In this document: positions 34,521 through 46,920 of the stretch, piece after piece
How the letters are laid out: each line of letters starts with the position of its first letter
Numbering within the stretch: position 1 is the stretch's first letter
Origin: Leuctra nigra
Taxonomy: Eukaryota > Arthropoda > Insecta > Plecoptera > Leuctridae
Direction: 5' to 3'
Assembly: GCA_934045905.1 (NCBI GenBank)
Contig: OW203764.1
Span: forward strand, 31,599,629-31,663,628
Length of the DNA: 64,000 bases
The notes under the pieces: model-generated
Databases searched by the model: none
Told to the model about the DNA's origin: nothing
The model's input: the letters and a program-made list of their open reading frames with translations, nothing else
Translations under genes and position numbers: made by a program

Positions 34521-35496
34521 ATTCAGTGAAAAACTTCGAATTGCATGAGCCATCAATTATTAAAAGTGCTTATTAGTAATTAATTATATCGACAGCTTAT
34601 AAAAATTATGTTCGCGTTTAGCCGTTTCAGTAAATTTAGTAAACACTTACTTCTGGATAAAAGCTGTAGGTACGTAAAGCCCATGGCCTCCTTTCTTATC
34701 CAGTTTTTATCCATAACATTACTTCCGAATCCGTTGTTTGGTTGATCTTAGAAATTACTGCTAAAACAATCAGCAACAATCAATTATATCAAACAATATT
34801 GCGAGCACATGCGAGCAATAAATTACATTGTTTTCATTTTGTTGGTCAACTTACCTATCTTTGATTGGAACGCAAAGTCTCTCATATATCATACAAGGCG
34901 CAACACAATTATACTTTAAATTCGTAATTAAAGATAATTTGATATCAATAAATTTGATAATCGCAAATAATAAAAACTATATATTTGTAAGCAGCATTGA
35001 AAAAAAAATCACCTAGCATATAAAAATAGTCGAATTAAAATATGTATTACACTCGATGAACTAATCAATAATGCATTATTTTTCTATTTCCCTCCTTATG
35101 GACCATATTCTCGGAAGTTTAAAAGGCAACAGTCATTCACGACTCCCAAGTGGTGTTGTTTACAGAACTGGAGGCGATTTATGACATTGTTTAGATTTCA
35201 TGTCTAGCTCGACCAAGCTCGACTGTTTGTTTGTATACGTGACATGAGAATATTACTATTTTATATATGTTATACACGGCAAAAGCCATTATCATCGTTT
35301 CTAAATTTTCTGCGAGTCAAGCATTTTCATTTTCATTGCATTTTCAGCCTGATGCGTGGATCCTCCTAACATGACAACTCTCAAATTTCTCTTTAAATGA
35401 AACCAGATTTTTTTGATTTTAATATTATTTTCACAGTGGACACATTTTTGACATCATTGTCCCGCGGGCCGCAGGTTGAGTAGCACTGTTCTAAAC

Positions 35497-36296
35497 CCTT
35501 TCATGATTCTCACCCAAACAAAGCATAAGATTTTGTAGTTATCAACGTGAGTGACTGTGCGTGAGTTGTAATTCGTGAGTGTGCGTAGCGCGTGCATGAG
35601 TCCATAAGATTTCCTGCGTGGTGCGGGATCGTGAGCGAAATACAGAACCCGCGTGCGTGAGTGTGCGTGAGTGAAAAATCACTCACGCGTTCACCTCTAA
35701 TTCCAAATGATGGTAAGTTATCATTGTATTTAGAATGACTATTGCAACAAAGCCGACCCCAACCACTGGGCTGGTGTATTGGATATTCTACGATTACCGA
35801 CCGTCTGATCACTGAGGCTCAGATCAGATATGAAGATCTGTCTCAGATCTTCATACCTTCTTGTGTACTTGTTCGCTCAAAAATCATGACATACACAATC
35901 CCTGAAAAAGATCCTCCTAGTATTGGGAAGAATTTTAGAGTTCCAGAGACGATTGTTCTATGTTGACGATTTTTTTTTGAGAGATTGCTGGCGTTAAAAA
36001 ATATAAAATGTATTTTTTTAAACTGTGAAGAAATACTCTGAAGTCACCAAATATCTAATCGACGAGAACAAAAACACAAAATGGTCAAAATTCACTTTTG
36101 AATATTAAACATTTTCCGGGCGTATGCGTCCCGTGCCCGCTTGTGAATGAGAGGTCCTCCCCCCACACCCTCAATGGTTTCGTACGCTCCTCAAGTGTTT
36201 TCTTATGCAAACATGATGTCACTGGAACACCATATTGTATAGCTGTACAGAGAAAATTGAAAGGTTCTCAATATTTTATGCATATTACCTATTTCT
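35497..36296. other. Unassigned, with GTGAGTG repeats
   Basis: 35535-35690 is rich in degenerate GTGAGTGTGCGTGAGTG. Other than that, nothing is recognised. Confidence 0.45.
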
Positions 36297-36625
36297 CTTG
36301 GCCCCCCCGATGGACTGCCACCTTGACGCGGTGGTGGGGCTTAGGGGCCAACCCCCATTACGGGCAGGTCCCAACTAAGAGCAGTTCAGGGTCGACCTTG
36401 CCCTCCCCAAATTCGCGGCCCGGCCTGCCTCCCCCCTCAAGATGGCGATCCCCCTGAAATCGGGTCCCACTGGCCCGAAGCTTCTCTCCCCCTCGGTCCG
36501 TCACCATTCTGAACTCTGGCTTTCCCACCAGTTTCAGACTCCTCCGGATCGGGCACGTTAGGTCGACCCCTCCCCATGTCCTCCCTAGTATTCAACAAAG
36601 CGTTAAACGACACTAATCTAATCTG
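36297..36625 (+). mobile_element. 5'-truncated retroposon end, plus strand
   Basis: ACTGCCACCTTGACGCGGTG, then GGCGATCCCCCTGAAATCGG, CTCCGGATCGGGCACG, GCGTTAAACGACACTAATCTAATCTG. It matches 31795-32250 along its length in the opposite orientation. Frames of 119 and 64 codons here are incidental. Confidence 0.65.
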
Positions 36626-36770
36626 TTTCATTTGAAATGCACGTTTTGAATTAGAGTTCCTACATATTCGGAAAGGGGAATTACGTTCAGAACAGCGGTG
36701 AAAAGAGGAAATTAGGAGTGAAAAAAGGTAGAGTGAAGTCTACCTACATTGTGTTGTGATTGTGTTGTGA

Positions 36771-37628
36771 AGTCTTACCTACATACCTTCTCCAGAAATC
36801 TCTTGTGACATCCCATACTAAACTCGTAAAATTACAATTAATACTTGACTGATTGGGCTTACAATATGTAAAATTTAATATTAAGTTGGTCTTGATCACC
36901 ATGCAAAATTTGAACTTAATGTGAAAATTTTTATTGTCGACCAATCAGAAGACATTATTTAAACTTAAACCAATTAGAGGATTTGGCCTTCGTACTGCAT
37001 CCGATTTTATGCGCTAGCTCAAAAATGCTTTCATTTTACTGTACATTGTGGATAGCTTGGCTGCTCTACAGGCCTTGCCTTGGAACAGAAGCTTAAAGAA
37101 GGCAGGGATGACAATTTAGTATACATTTTTCAAGATTATGGAATAAATTGACCTTAAAATGACAAAACTTTTGAAAATAACGACAGATTAGACTAAAAAT
37201 TGGCAAAAATACCTAAAATGTTGGTACCAATGACCACGCGAAGTTTTAAGTTGATCGGTCAATCTGTTCTAGTTTAAATGTAAAAAAATCACATGAAAAA
37301 TGGTTTTAAATTTGAACCAATAGGAGGATTTGGCTGAAACTTTTTATGATTGGGTACAATGTTGGTTGCAATGTTTTTGCTAAATTTCAAATTGATTGAT
37401 GCAACCAATCGAAAGATAATTTTTATAAAATTTGAACCAATCACGGAAGCCCGTTCAAAAACGATCACAGGGACCGCATAGAGTACGTTAGTATGTGTAA
37501 AAAATTTCAGATCGATTGCTTGAGCGGTTTGACCTGGGCTGTGACCACAAAAAAAAAAAAAAAAAAAAGAAAACACACAGAGAAAGTGCCATAAGAGTAC
37601 CGTGGTGACGCTCGCTACGCTCGCTCAA
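36771..37628 (-). mobile_element. HINE family C, minus strand, 3' end missing
   Basis: The 5' terminus at 37628 reads TTGAGCGAGCGTAGCGAGCG on the minus strand, then CACCACGGTACTCTTATGGC, a poly-T tract, and the whole body of 53824-54700. Sequence stops matching near 36771, before the hairpin. The 95-codon frame here is a shadow also present at the other copies. Confidence 0.8.
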
Positions 37629-37639
37629 CCATAAAGAAT

Positions 37640-38100
37640 AGTGAAAGCTTCGTTCTAAACGGTCCAGCCGTTTTCAAGATATGGCATCACTTCCGGTTAA
37701 GAAAATGGCGGCTGAAATCACTGCAACCAATAATTTATTTACATAAATGTATTGTATCAGTATAAGCCTTCTGAATATGTAAGAGGTTATTGCAGTAAGA
37801 GGTGATTAAAGTCTGATTCTTCATTTTTATGACGTCATTTCCTGTTTTGGTAATCATATATTTATTTTTTGACAATTGATATTTCATATACAGGACGGTC
37901 TGAATCGATTGGCGCAAATTTCGTTCCGATCGGTCAAGCCGTTTTTGAGATATGACGTCACTTCCGGTTTCACAATTGCGGCACAAAAAATTCATGAGGG
38001 CAAGGTATCATCAGGCAGACGAGCTGTATATGTGGTGAAAATTTTGGGTCAATCGACCCAGCCGTTTAGCCTGTGGCGGAGACCGCGGAATTTATTGGAA
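37640..38100 (-). repeat. Inverted copy of the CCGGAAGTGACGTCA repeat family
   Basis: TGACGTCACTTCCGG at 37953-37967 and a decayed ATCACTTCCGG at 37684-37698, with CGATCGGTCAAGCCGTTTTT, GGCAAGGTATCATCAG and GTTTAGCCTGTGGCG, which match 19590-19740 in reverse. It lies exactly between two HINEs. Confidence 0.7.
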
Positions 38101-38112
38101 GATGATAAATAA

Positions 38113-39923
38113 CTAGGAAAACGCTCAGTGTAACGCGTTGATGAGCGAGCACAGAACATGCAACATCCCCATAGTAACGATGCACGACATGGCACAAGAC
38201 GATTTTCTTTGCAATTTTTCAATCTCCATAATACTCTGGATGAATAATAGATCCATTGTGTCGTGAAGTCTTACCTACATACCTTCTCCAGAAATCTCTT
38301 GTGACATCCTATACTAAACTCGTAAAATTACAATTAATACTTGACTGATTCGGCTAACAATATGTAAAATTTAATTGAGCGAGCGTAGCGAGCGTCTCCT
38401 TTCGGCTCATTTGGCACGGACCTCTGTTTTTTTTTTTGTTTTTTTTTTGTTTTCTTTTCTGTTGGGTGAGGCTGTACAGGTCAGAGTTTTTCTTCGATCG
38501 ATCTGAAATTTTGCACACATGTAGAGACAACCTTTTCTGTTTGCAGGCCCCAAATTTTTTTAAAATCCATTCATTGGTTAAAATTGAAATAAACATCTCC
38601 TGATAGGTTGAAAAATGAAAATGGTATTCGATAAATCTGATCAAATTCATATTTTGGCTATACAGGTCAGAGTTTTACTTTGATCTAGCTGAAATTTTGC
38701 ACACATGTAAAACCAACCTTCTCTGTTTGCAGACCATAATTTTTTTGAAATCCATTAATTGGTTAAAATTTAAATAAATATCTCCTGATAGGCTGAAAAA
38801 TGAAAACGGTCTTCGATAATTCAGATCAAACTCATATTTTGCATGATCATTAAGACCAACATTGTCTCTTATTTTACAAAATTTCATCCCAATCAGTTAA
38901 GAACGTATGAACTTATTAACATTTTTAATATCTGTCAGTAATGAAGTATCAAAATGAATGTTTTCCAGTGCCAAATGGATTGAATCTGATTTGTTTTATT
39001 TTAACCAGGGTTCTTAGATGCTTAGATGTTATTTTCAAGTTTCAATGAAAAGCATAATAATATGTTGTGTTGATTGAGTTATCATATTTCAATTCAATAT
39101 GGATGTATATGTTTTCTGTGCTTGTGTACGCATTTCCGGTTCGAGAATTTGCATGTCCCCGTGCTCGCTCACCAACGCGTTACACTGAGCGTTTTCCTAG
39201 TATTAAGTTGGTCTTGATCACCATGCAAAAATTGAACTGAATGTGAACATTTTTATTGTCGACCAATCAGAAGACATTATTTAAACTTAAACCAATTAGA
39301 GGATTTGGCCTTCGTACTGCATCCGATTTTATGCGCTAGTTTTACTGTACATTGTGGATATCTTGGCTGCTTTACTGGCCTTGCCTTGGAACAGAAGCTT
39401 AAAGAGGATGACAATTTAGTATACATTTTTCAAGATTATGGAATAAAATGACCTTAAAATGACAAAACTTTTGAAAATAACGACTGATTAGACTGAAAAT
39501 TGGCAAAAATACCTAAAATGTTGGTACCAATGACCACGCGAAGTTTTAAGTTGATCGGTCAATCTGTTCTAGTTTAAATGTCAAAAATCACATGAAAAAT
39601 GGTTTTAAATTTGAACCAATAGGAGGATTTGGCTGAAATTTTTCATGATTGGGCACAATGTTGGTTGCAATGTTTTTGCTAAATTTCAAATTGATCGAAG
39701 CAACTAATCAAAAGATAATTTTTTAAAAATTTGAACCAATCACGGGAGCCCATTCAAAAACGATCCCAGGGACCGCATAGAGTACGTTAGTATGTGTACA
39801 AAATTTCAGATCGATTGCTTGAGCGGTTTACCTGGGCTGTGACCAAAAAAAAAAAAAAAAAAAAAAAACACACAGAGAAAGTGCCATAAGAGTACCGTGG
39901 TGACGCTCGCTACGCTCGCTCAA
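38113..39923 (-). mobile_element. HINE family C, complete, minus strand, split by a second HINE
   Basis: The 3' end on the minus strand is GTGCTCGCTCATC, AACGCGTTACACTGAGCGTT, TTCCTAG at 38113. The 5' end at 39923 is TTGAGCGAGCGTAGCGAGCG. Between 38374 and 39201 a family-A HINE is inserted. Without it the element is about 985 bp and collinear with 53824-54847. Confidence 0.9.
38375..39200 (+). mobile_element. HINE family A, complete (826 bp), nested
   Basis: It runs from TTGAGCGAGCGTAGCGAGCG through a poly-T tract to the terminal hairpin and TTTTCCTAG. Host sequence is ATTTAA on the left and TATTAAG on the right; the uninterrupted host at 36866-36880 reads ATTTAATATTAAG. So the element joined between A and T with no duplication or loss. 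Most similar to 1-404 and the 5' part of 58849. Confidence 0.93.
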
Positions 39924-40201
39924 TAATAATCATCATCATTATTATCTGAAGAAAGCCGCACAATTTCACGATTTTCGCGGTCCTCCAGCTCGCAAACAGC
40001 ATAACTTATTATTGCCAAACTTGGAATATATGGTGGTGGGGGGGGGGGGGGGGGGGGGGGAGAGTCCACAGCTAAATATGGGACATTATAAAACCTATGA
40101 TAAATCTGTGCTTATGTGCGTTTTGTTTTTGTTTTAAGGTGTTACAAGCGCTGCGAGCGAGTTGGAAAGCGACAAAGAAGGATTTCTTCCGATACAGCGT
40201 C
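39924..40201. repeat. Spacer with 23-base poly-G
   Basis: Poly-G at 40038-40060, preceded by TGGTGGTG. Otherwise unassigned. Confidence 0.6.
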
Positions 40202-40447
40202 CTATCTGCGTCTCACTTCTACCCCCTCCGTATACTCTTCTCTGATTGGTCGACACTTCGTGAATGCTCGACCCAGCTCGGGAATGTTCGTAACTTTATC
40301 GTCATTGTGTTTTTGATCTCGGAGAGTAAACGTCGAGCTCCGCTTTGTAGACGCTCTCCTTGCCGCCAGGCTACTATTTCTACTGGCAGCTGGAGCTACC
40401 CCTGATCCGGTGCGCAGAATGGCCTGAAACGTCTCAGTTACGCGCAT
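40202..40447 (-). CDS. Small reading frame of inverted pair, left member
   Basis: 81 codons starting MRVTETFQAILRTGSGVAPA, then an Arg/Ser/Thr-rich, basic C-terminal half. The 41905 frame on the other strand starts with 17 of the same first 20 residues, and a second conserved patch (K-S-TLR) follows in both. The shared sequence extends upstream of the ATG (ATCCCGCCAACA). No domain, signal peptide or membrane span is recognised. Conservation at the protein level suggests real or recently coding sequence, but it may equally be an inverted terminal segment of a transposon. A competing 102-codon plus frame has no such support. Confidence 0.4.
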   Translation of the reverse strand: MRVTETFQAILRTGSGVAPAASRNSSLAARRASTKRSSTFTLRDQKHNDDKVTNIPELGRAFTKCRPIREEYTEGVEVRRR

Positions 40448-41904
40448 TGTTGGCGGGATAATTCAAATATGATTAAATCGTTTGTTTATTCAATGTTAAA
40501 TCATGGAGTTATGTTAAATTAAGGTAAAATTTTATTTGAACAAATTTAATGCATTCTAAGAGTTAGAAAATAGCTTTTATGGATAAAAATGGATAATAAC
40601 TATATTTTATATTACTATTTAATATTTTATAATATCAAATTATTAAATATGAATTCAAAAATTGGCCCCATTACGTTCCTTGGAGTAGCTGCTGTGCTGT
40701 CATTTTCTTTTGTATTATTATTAATTATAATAATATCATGTTAAACCATGTTTTTTTTCTCATACGATATGTTTTGATACATCTTCCTCTGCATATAATT
40801 TATTCTGTGAGTTGTGTTTGTTTTTACTTTTGTCAAGCTCTATCTGACTTAATCAACAAATACGGTTATTGAAGTATAGTAATCTCTTACTAAAATGACT
40901 CTGGCACATTACTAAATTATGATTGAACGAAGGCATAATCCTACTGGTTTTGTAAAAATACAATCAAGAATATATATTGTAATGGACTTCGGACCATCTA
41001 CCTCTGAGGTACGGATTAATAATTATATATTATCAAACCATATTTCACAATAATTGGAAATGTTGATATTAAAATCTCCTGTCTATAATTTTAAAACTGA
41101 TGTATCCAGAATTCTGATGTAATTCGAAAACCATAATATTTTCAAGATATAATTGTGAAATAAACCTGAAATTATCTGATATTGTATGAAGTTGGAGATT
41201 GATAACTGATTAACGACAGGAAATATGTTGAAATGTATGTATCCACTGGCCACTGAAGTAGTAGGTGTAGTGAAGTCTCTGAACTTTAATTTTGAATCTT
41301 CGATATTATTTGATGTTATAATTTTAAATTCAAGAGAGTTTAAGTTTAAGTGTGCAAATGTTATCTGTTTATGCGTGGATGGTTTATGCAAGTAACTACT
41401 GCGTCTTCAAGAAACATCACATTCTTTTTGGATGCCAACTGGAAAATACAAAATATGTTGTACTTTAGTGTGTACATAAAAATACAAATAATCATTCTCA
41501 ATCAATCATAAACCACACTCTTGCGTTTTTGAATGGTCTTTACATTCAGTGTTAAGATTAGGTCTCGAGTCCGGAGATTTATGCAAATTATAGTTAATTG
41601 TCATTACCATTTCCAATTATTGAAAATAGTTTGCACATGTGGTTTGCAGAAAATATATAATTATAATTTATTGTGCAGTTAGGTATATATTCATTAATTA
41701 GCAGCAGCATTGGTAAAGGGCTTTGTATACCTATCGACCAAATTAATATTTTAATAGAGTAATTCACCCACTTTTATTCGATAAAAGAAATTTTCTAACT
41801 ACTAGGATGTATTAGATATGTCTCATTAAATCTTTGCTATAATTGAACACTGATGATGTACCATAAACAAACGATTTCATGATATTTGAAATATCCCGCC
41901 AACA
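40448..41904. other. AT-rich spacer between divergent frames
   Basis: About 1.46 kb of very AT-rich sequence without element ends. A 102-codon minus frame at 41083 has no recognisable feature. If the flanking frames are genes, this would be a shared upstream region. Confidence 0.4.
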
Positions 41905-42090
41905 ATGCGCGTAACTGACAAGTTTCAGATCATTCTGCGCACAGGATCAGGGGTAGCTCCAGCTGCCAGTCTATTACTGTCTCTCCCACTCACGATAACA
42001 GCTAGCGCGGCGTCTTTTGACTTCCTCTCGAGAGCTCTTGTTTATAAACAAGGTTCAATTTCAACACTGCGAGTTCTAAAAGCCCTGTAA
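41905..42090 (+). CDS. Small reading frame of inverted pair, right member
   Basis: 61 codons starting MRVTDKFQIILRTGSGVAPA. Related to 40202-40447 over its first 22 residues and again near KQGSISTLR. The middle differs (Leu/Ser/Ala-rich here). The 20-30 nt before the ATG match those of the other copy. A hAT MITE lies 29 bp downstream of the stop. No known family. Confidence 0.4.
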   Translation: MRVTDKFQIILRTGSGVAPAASLLLSLPLTITASAASFDFLSRALVYKQGSISTLRVLKAL

Positions 42091-42119
42091 ATACGATATG
42101 ATTGCCGAGCAAAGATTTG

Positions 42120-42597
42120 CAAGGACGGTGCCCGGAATATTTTATGTGTGGGCAGTGAGCAGCGGACAATTATTTGGGGTGGGCACATTATTTAGTAAAT
42201 ACCTAGTTTTTTTAAAGAAAGTCATGCCCCACAGGACGATTTTCGAATTTTTAAATCACTAATCGAGTTTGGGACGCTGAAAATACTACTTTTGGCGTAA
42301 AATATGACTGGAATATCACAAAAAATAAGAATAGGGGTGGATTGTAATGTTACCAAATAAAGGCGTGATTTATATAGGTATATACCTACATACAGCCTAC
42401 AACTTGATGCGGTGTAATTTTAGAGAATTATTCTATCTGTGTTATTTGATCAATTATTTCATTAAATTATACCAAAAAATTCAAATTCAAAGACAAATAA
42501 AAGTATCTTTGATTATTTTTGGGTGGGCAGAGGGTGGACAGTAGATCATTTTGAGTGGGCGCGCGCCCACCTGCGCCCACCCCTGGCGCCGTCCCTG
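42120..42597. mobile_element. hAT-type MITE with perfect TSD (478 bp)
   Basis: Termini CAAGGACGGTGCCCGG and inverse CCTGGCGCCGTCCCTG; flanking AAGATTTG at 42112-42119 and 42598-42605. The interior repeats GTGGGCA-type sequence, ending in GGGCGCGCGCCC. No coding capacity. Confidence 0.95.
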
Positions 42598-42605
42598 AAG
42601 ATTTG

Positions 42606-44199
42606 ATTACAATTTATCAATGCTTCCGTGATTGGAAGAAAGATCCGAATTCCAAGGAAAGTGCTGTAAACAAACTCTACGGTACCTTGTAATACATTCC
42701 ATCGATCTGGTTTCTTGTTCTTGTGTGGGTTGAACCCCAATCACTCAATTATAAAAACGAATTATCATTGATATTTGAGACAGAAACCGCCGTAAAGTTA
42801 TAGTGAAAGTATAAAAGTACCTAATGAATGAACCCAATTGTAATTTCGTGGCAGTAGGCATCCAAAATCTAATGTAGCATAAGCATTGGAATATAAAAAA
42901 AATCACGTACTTGACGTGTTGTGTTCATTGTTCGGATAGGATGATATCCCAACATTCCATTTGATGAGATTGATGTAGATTTAAATTTTATTTTAAAAAT
43001 AATAGCTTCATTATCTCAATAATAAAGTACCGCAATTCTATTTAAAAACGACCAAATCTCAAAAAAATCGTTGCGGCATGATTTTAGAAAACTTAAACAT
43101 TTTACATGTTATAACTTGATACTAGTAGAGCTCAAATTAATTTCTTTCACAATTTTTAAAAACGCCCGTATCAAGATACACGACCTTGAACATTGGCCTG
43201 AGTGGTAAAAATGGCTGGTCTAAGTTATTGCAAAAGTCGCTGTTATTTCCAAATGAATCAAGATAACGGGTTCCAGTAAACGTAGTTCTCTTCAAAACAT
43301 CCCCATATATCATTTTGGTTATCATAATGTTCGTCGTACACCATTTGCTTGACCTTCAAATTAGGGGTTGAATATTGAGTATTTGTTTCTAATTTGCACT
43401 GATTTTGACGCTCGATATACCTACTATACTGAAGGGTTTAAAAAATATAGGCCAATTATTTTTGTGTTTTTGTGTTTCTTCTAGGTATATATGGCGTATA
43501 GATGTTTACCTTAGTTTGTTTGGTTATTTTTATGCCTTCAAACATAAAAAAAACGTGGAAAATGCAATATGGTCAAATTGGTATTTTTCAACCCCATGTT
43601 TCCCCAAGAGATGACAGTGCCAAAAAATAGGGTTTGTGAGCGATTAGTGACTCGTATATTGATATTCATTCCCTGAAAGTTTCGTTTCGTATTTCCACTT
43701 TATGTAGAAATGCCAAGCATTTTAGTGTTGCGTTTAAAATAAAAATTAATGCTATAATTGCAAAATTAAAATTGGAACAATTGAACACAATTTTCTCGAT
43801 ATGGCCAGGAAGACAAAATTGTGTGTTTATGATCTCTATTGGTGACTCATATTCAATCCCTACGAGTTTCGTTTTGTATTTCGGCTGTATCTAGAAATTG
43901 CAAGATGTAAAAAATGTGACTATTTTTAAATAGAGATAGATTATTTGCACATGTTGATATTGGTACTTCCAAACCCAATGTATTCTGACGTAGACATATA
44001 ACAAACTATATTTATTACTAATATATTGATTTTAAATCCCTGTTGATTCCTCGTATTTCTAGCAATTATTTTTGTGATTAGTACCTACAATTAGTTTTAC
44101 ACACGCAATGATTTGAAGCTTGTAGGGGAGCTACGATTTAAATTCCAAGTATATACTATCTCTGCTTACTTTATCGGACTATCCACAATATTGATCAGT
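42606..44199. other. No gene recognised
   Basis: AT-rich. Weakly repeated phrases (GTTTCGT-TTTGTATTTC near 43680 and 43870) suggest an old element body that may belong to the HINE end at 44250. Frames of 62-69 codons show no domain. Confidence 0.4.
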
Positions 44200-44250
44200 G
44201 ATGAATTCGATGGCTGGCTTGTCAACGCGTTGCACAGAGCGTTTTCCTAG
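44200..44250 (+). mobile_element. HINE 3' terminus
   Basis: GGCTTGTC, AACGCGTTGCACAGAGCGTT, TTCCTAG|T. The body upstream is too diverged to place the 5' end. Confidence 0.7.
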
Positions 44251-44772
44251 TTAAATGCCACTATAGAATTTAAAAACAATCAATGTGTATAAATATTACC
44301 TCTGCCTAAGCATTATAACTGTATTAATTTGTAATTTGAAAGTTACGAGTAAGGTATAATTAATAACATGTACACTCAACAAATGATAAAACGGTATTTT
44401 GAAAAAAAAGTGATGGCATCATCCGATGAAGTCTATGCTAATTCGTCTTCTACCTCTCTAGTAGGTGAGCTCCGATTCCTTTGATAATAACAAGGATTGT
44501 TTTTCAAGGAACCTGATGAGCAGCCAATCAGTTTCGTTCAAATACAGTTTTTTGATTTGTTGGGTGTACACTTGTTTAACCAATCTCATTTTGGTACATC
44601 GTCGGTTATTCACAACAAAATAATTTTGAAATGTGACTGAATGACACTATGTTCAAGCTATTTTAGAAGCATGAATTCACGTCATGTTCATAAGAATATT
44701 TTATTTTAAAATAAAATAACAATAACTGCGTTTTGCAGAAAACACCTCCGAAAACTCTCAGTATCTAGTCGG

Positions 44773-44815
44773 GCGTCAGCTCGACGCTGCCAAGCACTGT
44801 GTCAATACGAGGTCT
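44773..44815. repeat. Dispersed repeat piece
   Basis: GTCAGCTCGACGCTGCCAAG is the inverse of the block near 26565, with CTAGTCGGGCG on the same side in both. Confidence 0.6.
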
Positions 44816-44848
44816 ACTTTTAATATAGCAATACATCACACTTTATAA

Positions 44849-45895
44849 TTGAGCATGCGAAGCGTGCGACTCCTCTTGACTTTTTTTGCAAGGACCTCTG
44901 CTATTATTTCACGTTGTTGACGACACGACATACAGGTCACACCTTTTCCCCGATCAAGCTAAAAATCACAATTTTGCTAAATGACGAAAATGTCGTAAAA
45001 CGTGATTAAGTTCTGTTATATTGCCTAGCAAAGTGGCGTAGATTTAGCCCCCCCCCCCCCCCCTAGCAGGATATTTTTATGGTCTCCCTTACTCTTTCAA
45101 TAACGAGTACAATAAAAATCTTAAAAAATAAACGCATCTTTTTGCAGCTGAGTTTTAAATACTTTGAAATTTTTTCAGTTATTCTAAATCCAGGTACTTG
45201 CTGTGGATTTTTGTAAGATAATAGTGAACGTAAAATAATTTACCTAACTTCAGGTCCGATTTTTATCCGCAGATCTGGGCGGCACAGGTCCAAGAAAATG
45301 TTTGATGATTTAACTTTAAAATTTAGTTCATTTTAACGCGGTTTAAAGCATATTTTGGTCAACTTGATGATCTAAATACTTTAAATTTTTACTACATTCA
45401 AATTAGGTACTGTCGATTATCGATATTATCTGTTTTATGGTATTCAACTAATTCAAAATTTTCGGCCACCTATCTATACAGCCCAGAGCCTGACCCCTCC
45501 CCCGCGACCGCGAGGGCTTCAACATTGAAGTTACTCCAGTGCAAGCATAAATTTCAACATGATCGGAAGAACCGTTACTGAGACAGGGAAGCGAACAAAT
45601 TATTTTCAAGATTTTCGCGAGCGATTTTTTTTGTTTCACGTAGTTGGCCATGGAAAGTTTCACCTTTTCTCCGATCGAGTTGAAATGTTGATAAAGATCT
45701 CATGTGTGTCAGTGTTTTCTCTTATATTTTACAAATTTTCAGCCAAATCATCTTTTCATTACATTTAAAAATCTTATTGGTTGAAAAATTAAAATGGTTC
45801 GGTGAAGTTGAAATTTTGAAGGGCTCTGATCGCCATGTTGAACATTAGTAAATTATTTGGGCAGTTAAGATTATAAATTATGAAAGTGACGAATA
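44849..45895 (+). mobile_element. HINE-like element, 5' end and body, disrupted
   Basis: 5' end TTGAGCATGCGAAGCGTGCG, then GCAAGGACCTCTG (family A-like). The expected body ('gatcgagttgaaat', 'cagccaaatcatc') reappears at 45650-45800 after other sequence that includes a poly-C tract (45048-45063). No 3' hairpin is seen. Confidence 0.45.
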
Positions 45896-46920
45896 TTAAA
45901 GTACCTTCCCACAAAAAATAGCTTACGCGTCTTGTGATGAAAATACTTTTTGAATACTTAAACATTGTAGTTATGGAGGTAGGGAATATGTTTAGTTTCG
46001 GGAAGGTTTTCGGTTGGTTTCGCCTTGATTTGTAGATCGTACAGTTTTAAATGAAAAATAATTGTCCCTAATTTTCTTCATTTTGATAGAGGAAGGATTG
46101 AATTTATGTGACAATCAGAACCTTGAAATGGCATCATTGCATTTTTTTAAAATAGATAATTTATTTTTATCCATCATTCCTGCATTTCCAATAGCAGTAC
46201 CTCATACACGTTTCAGGTGTCAAAATAAGTTTTGCAATAAGATATTATGCTATCGAATGCTATAAAACCGATGGGCTGTACATTTTGGCACGTAATTGGA
46301 GTCCGGGTTATAAGGTTTTATATTATATGACATTTCGTATTTCGAAAGTCATTTCGAGAATTGGGGATGGGGGCATTCAGTGTTGAACTCAGACATTTTA
46401 GCGCGGGCGGGCAAAATGCTTATTCAAAAATATAAAGGTTTATAGCTGAACTAAGAGGGGGTCTGGGTGGTTTGTCCACAGAAAACTGCTGCGCAGATTT
46501 TTTTTTTGAAAACTAGGATGTGTCACCTCCTTAGTTAACAACTTAATTGCATCACTAAAAGGTTGAGGCTATGGTTGAGGAATCCATATAAATCCTACTT
46601 TATTAGACCCTTACGAATTTGAATATGGAGGAGAAAATTGCCGCGCAACGATATTTTTGAAAACGTACTATCTTAGATTAGTTAAAAATCTTATTAGAAC
46701 ATAGATTTAGAGCGGTCAGATCTGCAATCTAAAGAAGGTCTAGAATTACAAGATTTGACAGTGCCAAAGGTGTCAGAGTACGGGGAAAAGTAGGGTTGGT
46801 TTTGAAGATTATGAAATGCCGTTACGGTATTCGCATCAGTCATCGAAATTCACTACCAATATGAGCTAGAGAAACTGTTCTCTACGACACATTACTTACG
46901 TAATTGTAAATTGAGAGCAA
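45896..46920. other. No gene recognised
   Basis: Unassigned; the 67-codon frame at 46062 has no features. Confidence 0.4.

Larger units (their letters stand above)
32429..35488. mobile_element. hAT-type element, non-autonomous (3.06 kb)
   Basis: Termini CAGTGGTACTCAACCT and inverse AGGTTGAGTAGCACTG with GCGGGCC subterminal repeats, flanked by perfect 8-bp duplications TTCTAAAC (32421-32428, 35489-35496). This is the classical hAT signature. There is no transposase ORF; the interior is filled with nested repeats (32925-33250, 33318-33884, 34330-34520) and two poly-G tracts. Confidence 0.93.

Noticed and set aside
36098..36457. 119-codon frame with Pro/Ser-rich end
   Set aside because: It overlaps a GC-rich truncated retroposon end found inverted at 31795-32250, where the frame is not kept.
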